Shown: positions 1-13,400 of the stretch, one piece after another
How the letters are laid out: every line of letters starts with the position of its first letter
Position numbering within the stretch: the first letter of the stretch is position 1
Assembly: GCA_016946835.1 (NCBI GenBank)
Contig: JACVTC010000202.1
Location: 135,001-199,000 of the forward strand
Source of the DNA: Neocallimastix lanati (nom. inval.)
Lineage: Eukaryota > Neocallimastigomycota > Neocallimastigomycetes > Neocallimastigales > Neocallimastigaceae
Reading direction: 5' to 3'
Length of the DNA stretch: 64,000 nt
The notes under the pieces: generated by a model
What the model was told of the DNA's origin: nothing
The model's database searches: none
The model's input: the letters and a program-made list of their open reading frames with translations, nothing else
Translations under genes and position numbers: made by a program

Positions 1-2934
1 CATTTTATTTTTATTATAATTCATAAACATTTATAAAATAGAGCTTTTAATTCTAATCTTTACTTTTAAAAATAACTACAACCAAGATTTTCAAAGGTAA
101 ATTTTTAATTTTCATCATTTAATTTGGAATAAAACTAATTTAAAAAATGTTTTGAATAATAGTAAAATATGAATATTATAATTTTTTATTTAATTTTTTT
201 ATTTCAACTTACATAAAAAAAAATATATATATATATATATTTAATTATAAATTTTTTTTTTCATTTTTGTACTAATCTAAATTTTTAATATATATATAAA
301 AAGTATATTCATTAGTAAAAGATTGTTTGAAGTCATTACACAAAAATAAAAAATTCAAACTTTATTTCATATTCAATGGAAAAGAATATACTACACATAA
401 TATTAAAAGTTAACTTCAAATATAGGTTACAATACTATTTAATTAAATATAAATATAAACCAATATATTACGAAATATTGAGTTCTTTTTTAGTAATCCC
501 AACTTTAATTGATTAATTTTAGGAAGAGAATAGCAGTTTCACATATTAATAATTGATTACCATATAAACTCTAATATACCATAACTAATGAAGAATATAT
601 GCTATTAAGATAATAAATATATATATAATTTGAATTAAAAACTAAAATTGACTTGTTGATACTGTCAGTTACTGTTTTAGGTTAAATGATGAAGTTAAGA
701 CTGCTCATATGCCATTTTTTAAAATAAATGGAATTAAGTTGATTTATTGTATTTATTTCCTAATATGTACTTATTATTATTATTATTTATTTAATATTAT
801 TAAATTATTTTACTAATATTTTATTTTTATTTTATATTTATTTTATATTTATTTATAATTAATATATATATTTATTTATAATTAATATATATATTTATTT
901 ATATGATTATATTTATTTTTTATTTATTTTAATATATATTTTAAAAAAAGAAAGAATACTATTTTCAATACAATTTAATTTATATTAAAATTATATAATA
1001 GAATAATGTATGAAATTGTAAATAATAAATATATTATGAATAAATAATTAAAAAATAATATTTTATTAATTTCATTTAAATTGAATATAAAAAACAGTCC
1101 ATGAATTTAAATTGAAAATGCTCTTTTTCTATTCATTAATTGTTCCTATTATTATATAAAATTATATAAACAAATCCTATGATAAAGGAATATTATAATT
1201 ATTAATTTTAAATTATATACGTTATTATTTAGTATAATAAAATGAAACGAAATTAATTATTTTATAAAAAAATTTTACTTGTAGTAAATAAAAAAACGAT
1301 TACTAAAATGATCTATCTAAATTTTAAAAAATAGGTTTAATTCTAAAAAATAAATAAATAAATAAATAAATAAGTAAATAAAAATTATTAAATTATGAAA
1401 TATTTATATATAAAAACAAAAGTTTATTGAAAGTTTATGTTTATATTTCCAAACAAATATTAAATAATAGTATATTAATATATAATATATATACAAATGA
1501 AGATAGTTATTGCAATAAATTTATAATTATATGGTTAGTATATGTTTAATATATAGCTTTTGATAAAATACCTAAAATGGTATTTTTCTTTTTCATAATT
1601 ATTTTGATTTTTTTTAATTTTTAATTTCTTTTTTTTTTAAAAAAAAAAAAAAAAGTATATTCATTAAAATTAAAATTTAACATAATTACCTATTTATATT
1701 TGTATTACATATATAATCATATATATAATCATATATATAATATTATATTACACAAATATATTTAAAACTTAATCAAATGTATTAATTATATAGAATAGGG
1801 AATAAAAAAAAAGTATAAAAATATAAAAATATAAAAATAATAGAAGTATAAAAAAAAATTCTTTTTTTTTTTAAAAAAAAAAGGAGTCAAAGGTCAAACA
1901 CTTTTAATTTATGAAAAAAGAAAAAAATTAAAACAAAATCGAAAATGTTAAACCTTTGAAAATTAAATAAAAGTTTTAAATATTGATTAAAATAAAACTA
2001 TCAATATAATAAGAAATAATAAAAATATTGATTAAAATAAAACTATCTATATAATAAGAAATAATAAAAATATTGATTAAAATAAAACTATCTATATAAT
2101 AAGAAATAATAAAAATATTGATTAAAATAAAACTATCTATATAATAAGAAATAATAAAAATATTGATATTAATATTTTTTTTTTTTTAATGATATAAAAA
2201 TATTATTAAAATACTATTGATTATAAATTGTTTTTAAATATTTTATTGGTTTATTCTGTTATTTAAATTTATGCATATTTATTTTTTTAAAATTTATTTT
2301 GTTTATTATAAAATTTATAGGAATAAAAATTTATAGAATAATTGAATTATGAATAAATATAATAAAATAAAATAAAATAAATGAATAAGAGGATAACTAA
2401 ATAGATGAATAAATTAATAAATAAATAAATTAATAAATAAATAGTATATAATAATTATTTATTACACAATTATTATATTTAGGAATAACAAAAAAATTAA
2501 TTTATTAAATAAAAAATATTAATAAATAGAGAATATGCTTTAATATATTCTAAATTATATTTTAAATTATATTATATATATAATATAATTTATGAATATA
2601 TAAATAGGTATATATGTATATAAATTAGAATATATTCATATTGTTTTTTGTCAGTAATATGGAAAAGGATAAAATTTTCAATTAAAAAAAAAAAAAAAAA
2701 AAACAGATAAAAAGCAAAAAAATTTCCTTCAATTTATGAATTTTTTTTAAATTAATAATAATAATAATAATCTAATTTTAATAATAAAAACCCTAATAAT
2801 AATTTTTAATAAAACTAATAATATTAGTTTATATAATTATACTAATTATTAAATAAATAATAATTATTATAATTACCGATTTTAATAAAAAAAAAATAAT
2901 AATAATAAAATAATAAAAATTTAAAATTTTATCC
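1..2934. other. AT-rich intergenic region, no gene seen
   Basis: Almost pure A/T with short homopolymers, (TA)n, (AAAT)n and (TTTA)n tracts. No open frame with codon-like composition was seen on either strand. Apart from the 45-bp tandem array at 1981-2160 nothing can be assigned. The last few hundred bases must hold the promoter and 5' UTR of the gene starting at 2935, but no motif is recognisable against this background. Confidence 0.7.
1981..2160. repeat. 45-bp tandem repeat, 4 copies
   Basis: Four head-to-tail copies of a 45-bp unit start at 1981, 2026, 2071 and 2116. Each begins TATTGATTAAAATAAAAC. Copies 2-4 look identical and copy 1 differs by a single base (CAATAT against CTATAT). 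Near-identity suggests recent expansion. It is non-coding and lies about 0.8 kb upstream of the repeat-protein gene. Confidence 0.95.
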
Positions 2935-5900
2935 ATGATAAACTATATTAATTCTAATCAATTAGAAAGTGGTAAAAAAGGTATTAAAATTATTAATTTA
3001 TAATAAAAATTAATTAAATTTTATTGTTAAAGTCATATTATTATCAAAATATATATTTGTATCATAAATATGTAATAATATTTTTTAAATAAAAAAATAG
3101 AGAGAGAATAAAAAATAATTAAATTACAATTTAATTAGGAAGTGTTAAAATTATATAAAAAAATAATTTTATTTATTTGAGATTCTAAATTCTTTATATA
3201 TAATATATATTAATTTGATGTATAATTTTAATAGAAGGCAGTACTGGAATCTTTGAAAAACCAAATTTAAAATTAAATTCTAATTCTATTAAAATAGATT
3301 CAGGTTATAATACGCCTGAAACTAAAAATCAAAAAATAGATAGTGTAAGTATCAAGAATATAATATAAAGGAATAAATAAAGTTTAATGTAATTGTAAAG
3401 AAAATATTGGAAAATGATTTTAATTTGTAATCATTTATTTTAATTTTTATAGGAAAAAATTTTACAAATTCTTTGTCAATTACCATTAGGTTATAATTTC
3501 CCAGAAAGCGAAAGTACTCAAAAGGCAGTAAAGGAATATAAATCAGAAGAAAGTACTTTAGTTGAAAAAAGGGTTATTATTGATACTGGAATTTTCGACC
3601 ACCCAATTTTAATTCAAGAAAATAACGAAGAATTAACTGAAGAAAAAATCTTTATTGAACAAGCCAGAATTGTCATTGACACTGGCATTTTTGATCGTCC
3701 AATTTTAATTCAAGAAACTAGAATTATTAGTAAGGATGAGGATGAATTAAAAGAAAAAGAAGTTACCAAACCAATTATTATTGATACTGGTATATTTGAT
3801 CATCCAATCTTAATTCAAAATGTAGGACAACCAGAAGTTAACAACAGAGAAGTTAATATTAAAGAAGAAAAGGTCCAAGAAATTGCTAAGCCAATTATAA
3901 TTGACACTGGTATTTTCGATCGTCCAATTTTAATTCAAAATGTTGAATCTCAAGTTCCAGAAACCAGAGCTGATACTGGTTTATGGTGGCTTTTTGCTAA
4001 ACCAGAAGTTATTGAAATTGAAGAAGAAAAGGTCCCAACGACTGCTAGAGTTGTTATTGACACTGGCATTTTCGACCGTCCAATTCTAATTCAAAACGTT
4101 GAACCACAAGTTCCAGAAACCAGAGCTGATACTGGTTTATGGTGGCTTTTTGCTAAACCAGAAGTTGAAGAAGACAAGGTTGAAGAAATTGCTAAGCCAA
4201 TTATTATTGATACTGGTATATTTGATCATCCAATCTTAATTCAAAACGTAGGACAACCAGAAGTTAACAACAGAGAAGTTAATTTTGAAGAAGAAAAGGT
4301 ACAAGAAATTGCTAAGCCAATTATAATTGACACTGGTATTTTTGACCGTCCAATTTTAATTCAAAATGTTGAATCTCAAGTTCCAGAGACTAGAGCTGAT
4401 ACTGGTTTATGGTGGCTCTTTGCTAAGCCGGAAGTTAAAGAAGAAAAGGTCCAAGAAATTGTTAATCCAATTATTATAGATACTGGTATTTTTGATCGTC
4501 CGATCTTAATACAAAATATTGAACAACCGGAAGTTAGTAACAGAGAAGTTATTATTGAAGAAGAAAAGTTTAGTTACTTAAATGTTAACCACAGACTTCC
4601 ACTTGGTTACAAGACTGAATCATGGGTTCCAAATTCATCACATGTTTTAAACGTTAACCAAAGACTACCACTTGGTTATAAAACTGAGTTATGGGTTCCA
4701 AATTCATCTGTTGTAATTAATGTTAATCATAAACTCCCAATTGGATATGATGTCGCTTGGACACCAAAGGTTCAATCCGAACCAATTACTTACTTAAATG
4801 TTAACCATGAACTTCCACTTGGTTACCATGCAAAACCATGGGCTCCAAGATCTTCATATTTGATTAAGCCACTTATTAAGTTACCTTTAGCTGTTGATTA
4901 TCTTTTTGATTCAAAGATTGAGAAAACTGAAAGAGAAATTCCGGCAAATGTTGAAAATGCTAATGATAGTGAAGTCAGTCGCTTAAAGAATGTTATTAGA
5001 GAATTAACTTCAAAACTTGATCAAAAAGTTCAGTCATTAGCTGAATTAAATGGTCGTGTTGCTAATTTAACGCTTTTATTAAATGAAGCTGAACAAAAGA
5101 ACAGAATTGTATCAAATCAATATGAAAGAAAATTAGGTGAAGTTCTTAATAAGAATGTCCAACTAAATGGAAATCTTACAAGAGTTAGTCTTGACTTTGA
5201 TGATAAAGTTAAGGCATTAAAGAAAATTAATAATGCCATGGAAGAAAAATACGATAACTTATTAAGAAAGACCTCAACGTTAAATACTCAATTATCTCTT
5301 GTTTCTTTAGGAAGTATTGAAGAAAGTAAGCCAAGAGAAGTTCAACTAAAAGATGTTAATAGTAGAGAAATTTCTATTGTTCAACCACAACAAAATTTAC
5401 CAGTTAATTCAGTAGAAAAGGTGGCTGATATTAACCAAAAATTAGCCGTTCTTTCATTAAATTATGATTCTATGGTACAGAGAAAGAATAAGGAATTAAA
5501 TGAAATGAATAAGAATGTTGAAAACTTGCGTGAAAAGGTTAGTGATCTTAATACTCGTTTAGCTGTTGTTACATTAAATACTAACGATGAAGTTAAACAA
5601 GCCAAGAAGAATGTTGAAGCCCATGCTGAAAGAGCTGATAAGTTAAGTAAAGTTGCAGCGAACTTAAACAATAGAGTTGCTACTTTAACATTAGCTTATA
5701 ATGATGATGTTCGTGCTCTTAAGCAAAAAAATAATGAAAAGGATCAAAAAATTGAGCATTTACAAAATTCTAATGCTCGTATCAATAGTCAACTTGCTAA
5801 TTTAACTTTGAATGTTGATGACACTGTAAGAGATCTTAAGAATGCTCGTAATGTTGAATATATTCAAAGAAGTATTAAATCTGATCATGTTGTTGATATT

Positions 5901-7607
5901 ACTCCACGTGAAGTTGTTGAAGCTTCAAAACCAGTTCAAGTCGTTGTTGTTGACAGTAATGATGCGTTGAAGAGTAAGATGGCACAAATTAACACTCAAT
6001 TAGCTAAACTTACTTTGGATTCAAATGAAGAGGTTCGTTCACTTGTTCAAAACAATAAAGAAAAGCAAAGTGAAATTGAAAAATTAAGAAATAAGTTGGG
6101 ACAGATAAACACACAAGTAGCTATTATTTCTCTTTATGCTAATGAAGTTGAAAAGGCAAATGCCAAAATGGAAAGAAATAATCGTGAAGTTATTGATGAA
6201 ATAAGAGCTAAATTAGCTGAAACTAATGGAAATCTTGCTAGAGTTTCTGTTAACAGTAGGGATGAAATAATTAACCTTAAGAAGTCATCAAAGGATTATG
6301 ATTATGCCATGGACATTTTAAGATCAAAGTTAGCAAAGGTTAATTCTAATCTTGCTGTTGTTACTTTAGATAGTAATGAATCTATTAACAATCTAAAGAA
6401 GATTGTTAAGGAAGATGAAAAGACCATTGAATCATTAAGAACTAAAGCTGCAGAAATTAATACTAATCTTGCTAAGGTTTCATTAGGTAGTAATTCTCCA
6501 TATACTGTAGTTACCAATGAAGTTCAAGCAAAAGAAATTGTTGTTCCAGAAGTTCAAATTACTCCTTCAAAATCAATTTCACAAGATTTAGAAGAAACTT
6601 TAAGAGCTAAAGCAGCTGATATTAACACCCGTCTTGCTGTTGTTACTTTGAATTTCGATAATGAAGTTCGTACTTTAAAGGCTGATCAAAAGCGAAAGGA
6701 TATGCTTATTGAAGAATTAAGAGAAAAGTCTGCAGTTATTAATAATAATCTTGCTAAATTAACATTAACAATTGATGAAGTATCTAAGAATAATGGTTTA
6801 GTTACTAAGCAAAAAAATGAAACAAAGTTTAGAGATATAGCTGTAAAATTAAATCAAAATCTTTCAGCACTTACTCTCGACTATGATGATTTAAAGAAAA
6901 AAAGTAGAATTGAACAAAAGGAAAAGATTGAAAAGATTGAAAAACTTCAAAAAGAAAGAAGTATTCTTAACAACAATTTAGCGAAGGTAACTCTTCAATA
7001 CGATGAAGATATGGCTAAAAGAAATAGGGTTATTAAGAATCTTAATGAAAAGTTAAATGCTACTAATGCTGCTTATAATAATGCACGTCGTGGTTCAGTT
7101 ATAGCTAAAATCCAAACTATTGAAAGATTAACAGATATGTCTACTAATCTTAATAGCAATCTTGCCAAGGTTACCTTAGAATATAATGAAATGGTTCAAA
7201 GTAAGGATGCTGAAATTAGTAAATTAAAGAAAACTTTAGATAAGTATGAAAGTGTTGATCATCGTAGAACTAGTGTCATCACTGTTGAATATAACAATTC
7301 AAATTATTATAACAAAGTTTCTCAAAATGAAAATACGGAAAAAGTAGTTAATAAGGAAATAGGTTCTTTAGCTCCAGCTGCTGAACCAGATAATGCACCA
7401 GTTGATGTTCCAGCTTCTGTACCTAAAACTGAAGTTATTCAAAAAAAAGAAGTTCAAGAAAAGAAAAAGAGTGGTAAGAAAGAAAAGAAGTCTTCAAAGA
7501 AAAACAAAACCGTTGTAAAAAAGAATATTAAATATAGTGATTTAAGTATTGAACAAAGAAAAGCTATGAATAAGGAACTTGTTGATCAATCATGTAACAT
7601 TCTTTAA
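2935..7607 (+). CDS. Modular repeat / long coiled-coil protein (1433 aa, unrecognised family)
   Basis: Proposed exons are 2935-2971, 3235-3344 and 3453-7607. Introns 2972-3234 and 3345-3452 have GT-AG ends, and the joins keep the frame (37+110 nt = 49 codons, then phase 0). Residues 1-49 carry a degenerate motif (STGIFEKP). Residues 70-400 hold eight copies of IIIDTGIFDRPILIQ and three of ETRADTGLWWLFAKPEV. Residues 405-515 hold four copies of LNVNHRLPLGYKTE followed by WVPNSS. From about 519 to 1330 a charged coiled-coil-like region carries about 17 copies of a motif like INTNLAKVSLGSNDE, spaced roughly 35-50 residues apart. The tail is Lys-rich. There is no signal peptide or membrane segment. 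A cytoskeletal or scaffold role is only an inference. Low-GC flanks and codon use fit a host gene. The start could lie further upstream if a small exon was missed. Confidence 0.85.
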
Positions 7608-9421
7608 ACGTAGTAAAGGAAAAAGGAGAGTAGAAAATAAAGAGGTTTGATACTTCTTTTATATATTTTTCAATAATCCCTTTTATATATATATTCTTTA
7701 TTCAATATAAAAAAGTAAACACTTCGTATATAATATATAAATCTTAACAATAATATTTTATATAAATAATATATGTAGTATTCATAAAAAAATTATCTTT
7801 AAGTAATTATATTTAGTAGTACTTTTTTTTTTTTATTAAATATTCAGTTTTTTCTAGATATACTATCTTTATTTCATTTTAATCAACATTTAAATAATTC
7901 AAATTGTAATTAAGTTGAACAATGAATTTATTAAATGATTTCCACTCTTCTTCAAAATAATGAAGTCAAAATTTTGTAAAATTTCGATATTGATATATAC
8001 ACCTCAATATCAATTTTTTTTTATTTTAATTTTTTTTTCAAATACTGCCAAACCACAGAAAAAAATAATGGATAAAACAAAAACAAAGAAAAAAAAGAAA
8101 AAAATAAAAGAGGAATGATTCAAAAATAATGAAATAATATAAATATTATAGTCTATAATATACATTTTTCTTTTATTTATTAATTATAATAATAAGTTTT
8201 TAATTAATTATACAATTAATAATATTTAATTGGAGTATTAATATAATTAATAATACATTGTTATAGAAAAGAAAATTGTGTATTTTACTTTGGAAACTAA
8301 ATATAGGAAATAAATGAACCTATATTTTTTATTTTTTTTTAAAAAAGTCTTATTATATATAATAATATATTATCTCATAGAGATGATATAAAAATATATA
8401 TTAATAAGTTTATAAGAACAGTTTCAATCTTGTTAAAAAATAACAAGAAAAGTATAAAAAAAATCTAATATTCAATTAATAACAAAATAAAGCAAATTAA
8501 ATCAACAAAAGTAATAATGGTAAACAAAAAAAAGCTGAAAGTCATATCCTCAAAAAAAAAAAATAATAATAAAATAAAAAAATATAAAAAGAAAAAAAGA
8601 AAAGAAAAACAAGAAAGTAATAGAAAATAAATAACAAAATAAAAAACATTATCAAAAAAAAAAAAAGCAATAATAATAGATAATTTTAATTAAATATTTA
8701 TAACAATAATATATTATATATATATAAAGAACCAAAATGTATGTATACTATGAAAAACAAAAAACTCGTATTAAATAATGAATGTTTTTTATATATACTT
8801 TTATATTATGTAATTTATAAAACTAAAAATAATTTGGTTCAATATTAAAAATAAAAAAAAAAAAAGGTAATATATAAAGAAAAAAGAAAAGAAAAGAAAC
8901 CAAAAAAAAAAAAAAAAATTAAAATTAAAATAAGAAGATTCCGATTATAATACCTTTACTGCCTGAAAATATATTATTTTAATTTTTTTTTTTAGTTTTT
9001 TTTTTTTTTTTTTCTCTTAACATTTTATTTTTTTTTAAAAAATATAAAAAAAAAATAATTAATTAAACAATGATAAAAATTTATTCTTTTTTTTTTTTAT
9101 TATTGTTATTCTTATTATTAATAATGAAGAAGTAATAAGAATTAACTTTTTTTTTTTATTGAAAAAATTTAAAAATACATCAACTTTTAATATTTAATTA
9201 ATGGTTAATACTTGTTAATTTTTTTTAATACTTTCAACACAAATATAAAAATTTAATGAATTTATTGTTTGACTTTTTTTTATATATTTAATAATATGAA
9301 AGTTAAGCAAGTTAGTTTAAATTAATATATTCTTTTTTATTTTAAAAAAGAAAGAAAAATGAAAGAGATAAAAAAAAAAAAAAAATAATAATAATAATAA
9401 TAATAATAATTATTATTATGC

Positions 9422-9452
<31 letters not shown>

Positions 9453-9558
9453 ATTTTAATTATTATTTTTTCTTTCTTTTTTAATTATATTTTATTTATT
9501 AATAAATTTAAATTTTTTTAATAAAAAAAAAAAAAGAAAAAAACATAATATTTAATAA

Positions 9559-9600
<42 letters not shown>

Positions 9601-9791
9601 ATAAAAATTAAATAATTAATATTATTTAGAAAAAAAAAAAAATATTTAAATGGTTAAAATGATTATATAATTATTATTATTATTATTATATTATTATTAT
9701 TGTGTTTGTATATTTAGTTTATATTGAAAAATATATATTTTAATTTTTTTTTTTTACAGGAAAATTTTTATTCAATTTTTAACTAATACCG

Positions 9792-9835
<44 letters not shown>

Positions 9836-9853
9836 AAAAAAGAATTTAAATTT
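7608..9853. other. AT-rich intergenic region with long poly(A) and poly(T) runs
   Basis: No gene seen. The sequence is A/T with many homopolymers, including poly(A) of about 39 at 9560-9598 and about 42 at 9790-9832, and poly(T) runs near 8998-9013 and 9421-9439. The purine-rich stretch 8560-8660 is low complexity. The poly(A) tracts could be old LINE tails, but no LINE body is recognisable in front of them. Confidence 0.6.
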
Positions 9854-9865
9854 TATTTGTTTATT
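9854..9865 (+). repeat. Left target-site duplication of full-length LINE
   Basis: TATTTGTTTATT at 9854-9865 is repeated exactly at 14698-14709, directly after the LINE poly(A) tail. The right copy continues into an older LINE reverse-transcriptase frame (LFINDIF-like), so this is the target of the insertion. Confidence 0.85.
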
Positions 9866-9870
9866 CCCCA

Positions 9871-9957
9871 ATGAAGTGGACTGTTTTTCCAGGTCCATGG
9901 AGGGTTGATGGAAAAGGAATAACCTATATCAGGTGTACTAATTACAGCTTTCTGTGA
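9871..9957 (+). CDS. Short leader ORF of the LINE (28 aa), possible ORF1 remnant
   Basis: The ATG at 9871, five bases into the element, opens 28 codons beginning MKWTVFPGPWRVDGKG and ending in TGA. From about 9947 an overlapping +1 frame stays open to 10045 (CDSDDNQWLSFLKWLLVRRE-like). One frameshift would join both into a product of about 60 residues rich in Trp and charged residues. It may be a decayed small ORF1 or an upstream ORF that controls ORF2 translation. No zinc knuckle or other known ORF1 feature is visible, and it could be chance. Confidence 0.3.
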   Translation: MKWTVFPGPWRVDGKGITYIRCTNYSFL

Positions 9958-10486
9958 TTCTGATGATAATCAATGGTTATCCTTTCTAAAGTGGCTTCTA
10001 GTACGAAGAGAGAAATCTGGAATACTGGAAGACTGTAGAAAGTGAACTTGACGTTCTATAATGTCTTAAACTGGATATGTAGTAACATTGGAGTTGTATA
10101 ATTAATAATATCATGTAGTTTCTACATATTATCATTGTAATGAATCTATTGTATTTTTTACTTTAGCATTATTTTGTATATGTTTTTTTCTATAGTATTA
10201 TTTATACTCTCATGTAGCTATTGTAAAATGGAAATGTAGGAGATTGATTCACTCCAAAGCTTGTGTTTGAGACATTATTTAACGGATGGGAATCTTTTTA
10301 TAGTTTTTCACAACTATTATTTCATTAACATTTAAATTTTATATTATATATGATTATTTTACAGAAATTTTTACATAAAACAGGAATTTATAATTGAAAA
10401 TCATTAATTAAAACTAGTCAACACAAAAAGAAAGAAAAACAAACAAGTTTTAGCAAACAATATACACATAAGTTTTTTATTTTATT

Positions 10487-13400
10487 ATGTCAACTATACG
10501 AAGAGGTCTGCGACTTTATGGTCCTGACCATGATAAATTTGTTTTAATTTTCATTCATGATCTTGAATCTTGGACTGAAAGTAGACTATGGGAATTTTTA
10601 AGCAAAAAGATATCAAATTGTAATGAAGTTGTTCATGGAATCGTTAAAAAACACTATATTAATATGGAAAACTACTTCATCCTAAGAGTTAACTATAATA
10701 ATTGTACGGATTATTTGAAGGTTATTTATTTGATTACTAAGCACTTACCTGTTAAAAGAATTAAATGGAAGATTACTTCAAGGATACGCACATTTAGTAA
10801 TGTTAATCATAATAGAACCAGGTATTATTCTGAACCCTCAATCCCCATCTCTGAAAGCCTCCTGTATGCTAACCCTTTCTCGAATACTAAATATTTCAAT
10901 CTCTGTATTAGCTGGAACATAAATGGTTGGAATTCTGAAAAACGTGACGGACTTACCAATTTTAATTCAATCTTTAATCCTATTTGTATTTGTCTTCAAG
11001 AAGTCGGTAATAGTTCATTCCTTAACTCCTTTTCTAACTCATATCCATTCCTTAATCATTATAGAACAGTACTGAGACGTGCGGACAAAAAAATCCCTGG
11101 TATGAGGGGCCTTTATATAGGTGTGCACTCCTCCTGCCAATTCACTAATGATGATTTTGAATATAGATATATACTCTCAGTAAATATATTCTCTTTTTGG
11201 GGTGTCAGATGTTCTTTAGGGAACATTTACATCCCTAGCAAAAAACACAAAGACTCTAGAGAAAAAGCGGAAACTGATTTTGCTAATTGGCTCAAGAACC
11301 ATCAGAATAACCCTTCGGCTATTGTTGGTGATTTCAACATGACTAAGCAACAACTCAAAGATCTTATTCTTAGAATTTCCCCTCAATGGTTTGTTATGGA
11401 TATGGTTGGTCATCAATTTACTTGGTCTAATGGTGGAAAGAATTCTTGTATTGATTTTATAGTAGTGAACGATAAATTAAGAAATTATCTGAATATTGCT
11501 TCTGTATGCTACTCTTTTAATGACATCTCTGACCATTTACCACTTATTCTTTCTTGTAAAAAAATATCTCCTGATGGTTTTGTTACTCCCCCTCGGGATA
11601 AACAAATTAAGTGGTCTAATCGAATTTGTAGGGATAAACGTGAAGCAATCTTCTCTCATAATAAATTCACATGTTTACTGGATGAATTTGAACATAATGA
11701 TAATCTAGACTCTAATACAATGGTTAAAAAACTTCTTGACACAGCAAATAAAATAGGCGATGACATTCAAGCAAGAGTTCCTACAAATTTACAAGGTTCA
11801 GCGTTCCATTGTCCTGCTTATATTAAGAAATTATCACATGAAAAACATTTATTTTATAAAAGGATTAAAAATTTTAAACTTAGTAATGATTTATCTAATC
11901 TTCAAGAATTTTGTGATCTCTCAAAAGAATATAGAGTTCTTTCTGATTATATCATTAGTATTAAAAGAAATATTAGGAATATTAGATTTAAATATTTGAT
12001 TCATTCCATCGGCGAATGTTTCTTAAAAAATGATGCCCAGCGTGGTTGGTCTGGACTTAAGAAAATCTCTAAACCTTCTTACTCTTCTTCTCAATCACCT
12101 GTATACATTAAAGATAAAGAAGGTAATGTTCTAGTATCCCAAGAAGATCAACTCAATCGTTTTGCAGAACACTATGAAGAACTTGCTTCTGATATAACTG
12201 GTCACAGTCTTAATGAAAATTATTGGAAAAGAATACTTAATAATTCTTCTACTCCTCAGGTATCATGGGATATTAATCAACCTATTTCCATGTCAGAAAT
12301 TCATTCAACTGTTCTTTCAATGAAAAATAACAAAGCACCTGGTCCTGATGGTATACCTACAGAATTTTTTAAAGCATTTTTTAATTCTGAGAGTAGAAAT
12401 TCTTCTCAGGATGACTCTAATCAAGAGGTTACTTATTCCGATTGTGCAAAGTGTCTGTTATTACTTTTTAATAAAATTTGGGATGGTGACTTTCCTAATG
12501 AATGGAACTCTGCTTCTATTGTTTCTATTCCTAAAAAAGGGGATCTTTCAGATTGTAATAATTATCGTGGTATTTCACTCATCAATGTAGGTTTAAAAAT
12601 TCTATCAAAAATTGTCACTAAAAGAATATCGGACTATGCTTTTTCTAATGGAATAATTAGACCAGAACAGTTTGGTTTTAGAAATAAAGAAGAATGTATT
12701 AGTTTATTTGTATCCATTCGTGAAATTTGTCAAAGAAGAAAATTTAAGGATAAATTTACCTTTCTTGCCTTTCTTGACCTTAAAAAAGCTTATGATTCAG
12801 TTCCAATTTACAATATACTTACTAAACTAGATAATCTTGGTATTCGTGGTAAATGCCTTCAATTCATTACTAATCTATACCTTACCTCGAAAGCTCGTGC
12901 AAACTTTAATGGTAAACTTTCAAAAGAATTTCCAATACACCGTGGTGTTCGCCAAGGGTGTCCTCTCTCACCTATCTTATTCAATATATTTATCAATGAT
13001 ATTTTTGATAAATGTAAAAGATATGGTGTGATTACTGAAAAGAAAAAGTGTTGTGGTGGATTATTTGCTGATGATATTGTATTATTAGCTCCTACAAAAT
13101 CTTCACTTAAAAACCTTTTGAATATTGCTCATGATTGGGGTATTAAAAATGAAATGACCTTTGGAATCAATAAATGCGCTACACTAGTTGTTAAACCAAA
13201 GAATTTTATTCCTTCAAGACATTATGAAAATCCTACATTTAGACTTGGTATGAACTATATACCAAGCACTAATCAATATACATATCTTGGTATACCTTTT
13301 AATGAATCGTTGGATTTAAAACCTATTATTGCTAAGATGAATAGTAAAATTAATTATACAGTTAACTCTTTCTTTAGTTTTTTAACCAATAGGAATGTTC

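Noticed and set aside
2935-4859. Aspartic protease suggested by repeated DTG triplets
   Set aside because: The triplet occurs in every copy of a short repeat. The flanking hydrophobic pattern and the second lobe of a protease are absent.
5462-6517. Two minus-strand frames of about 70 residues inside the repeat protein gene
   Set aside because: Hydrophobic antisense shadows of the coiled-coil motif repeats.
9560-9832. Two poly(A) tracts as tails of further LINE insertions
   Set aside because: No LINE-like sequence precedes them, and such homopolymers occur throughout the intergenic DNA.
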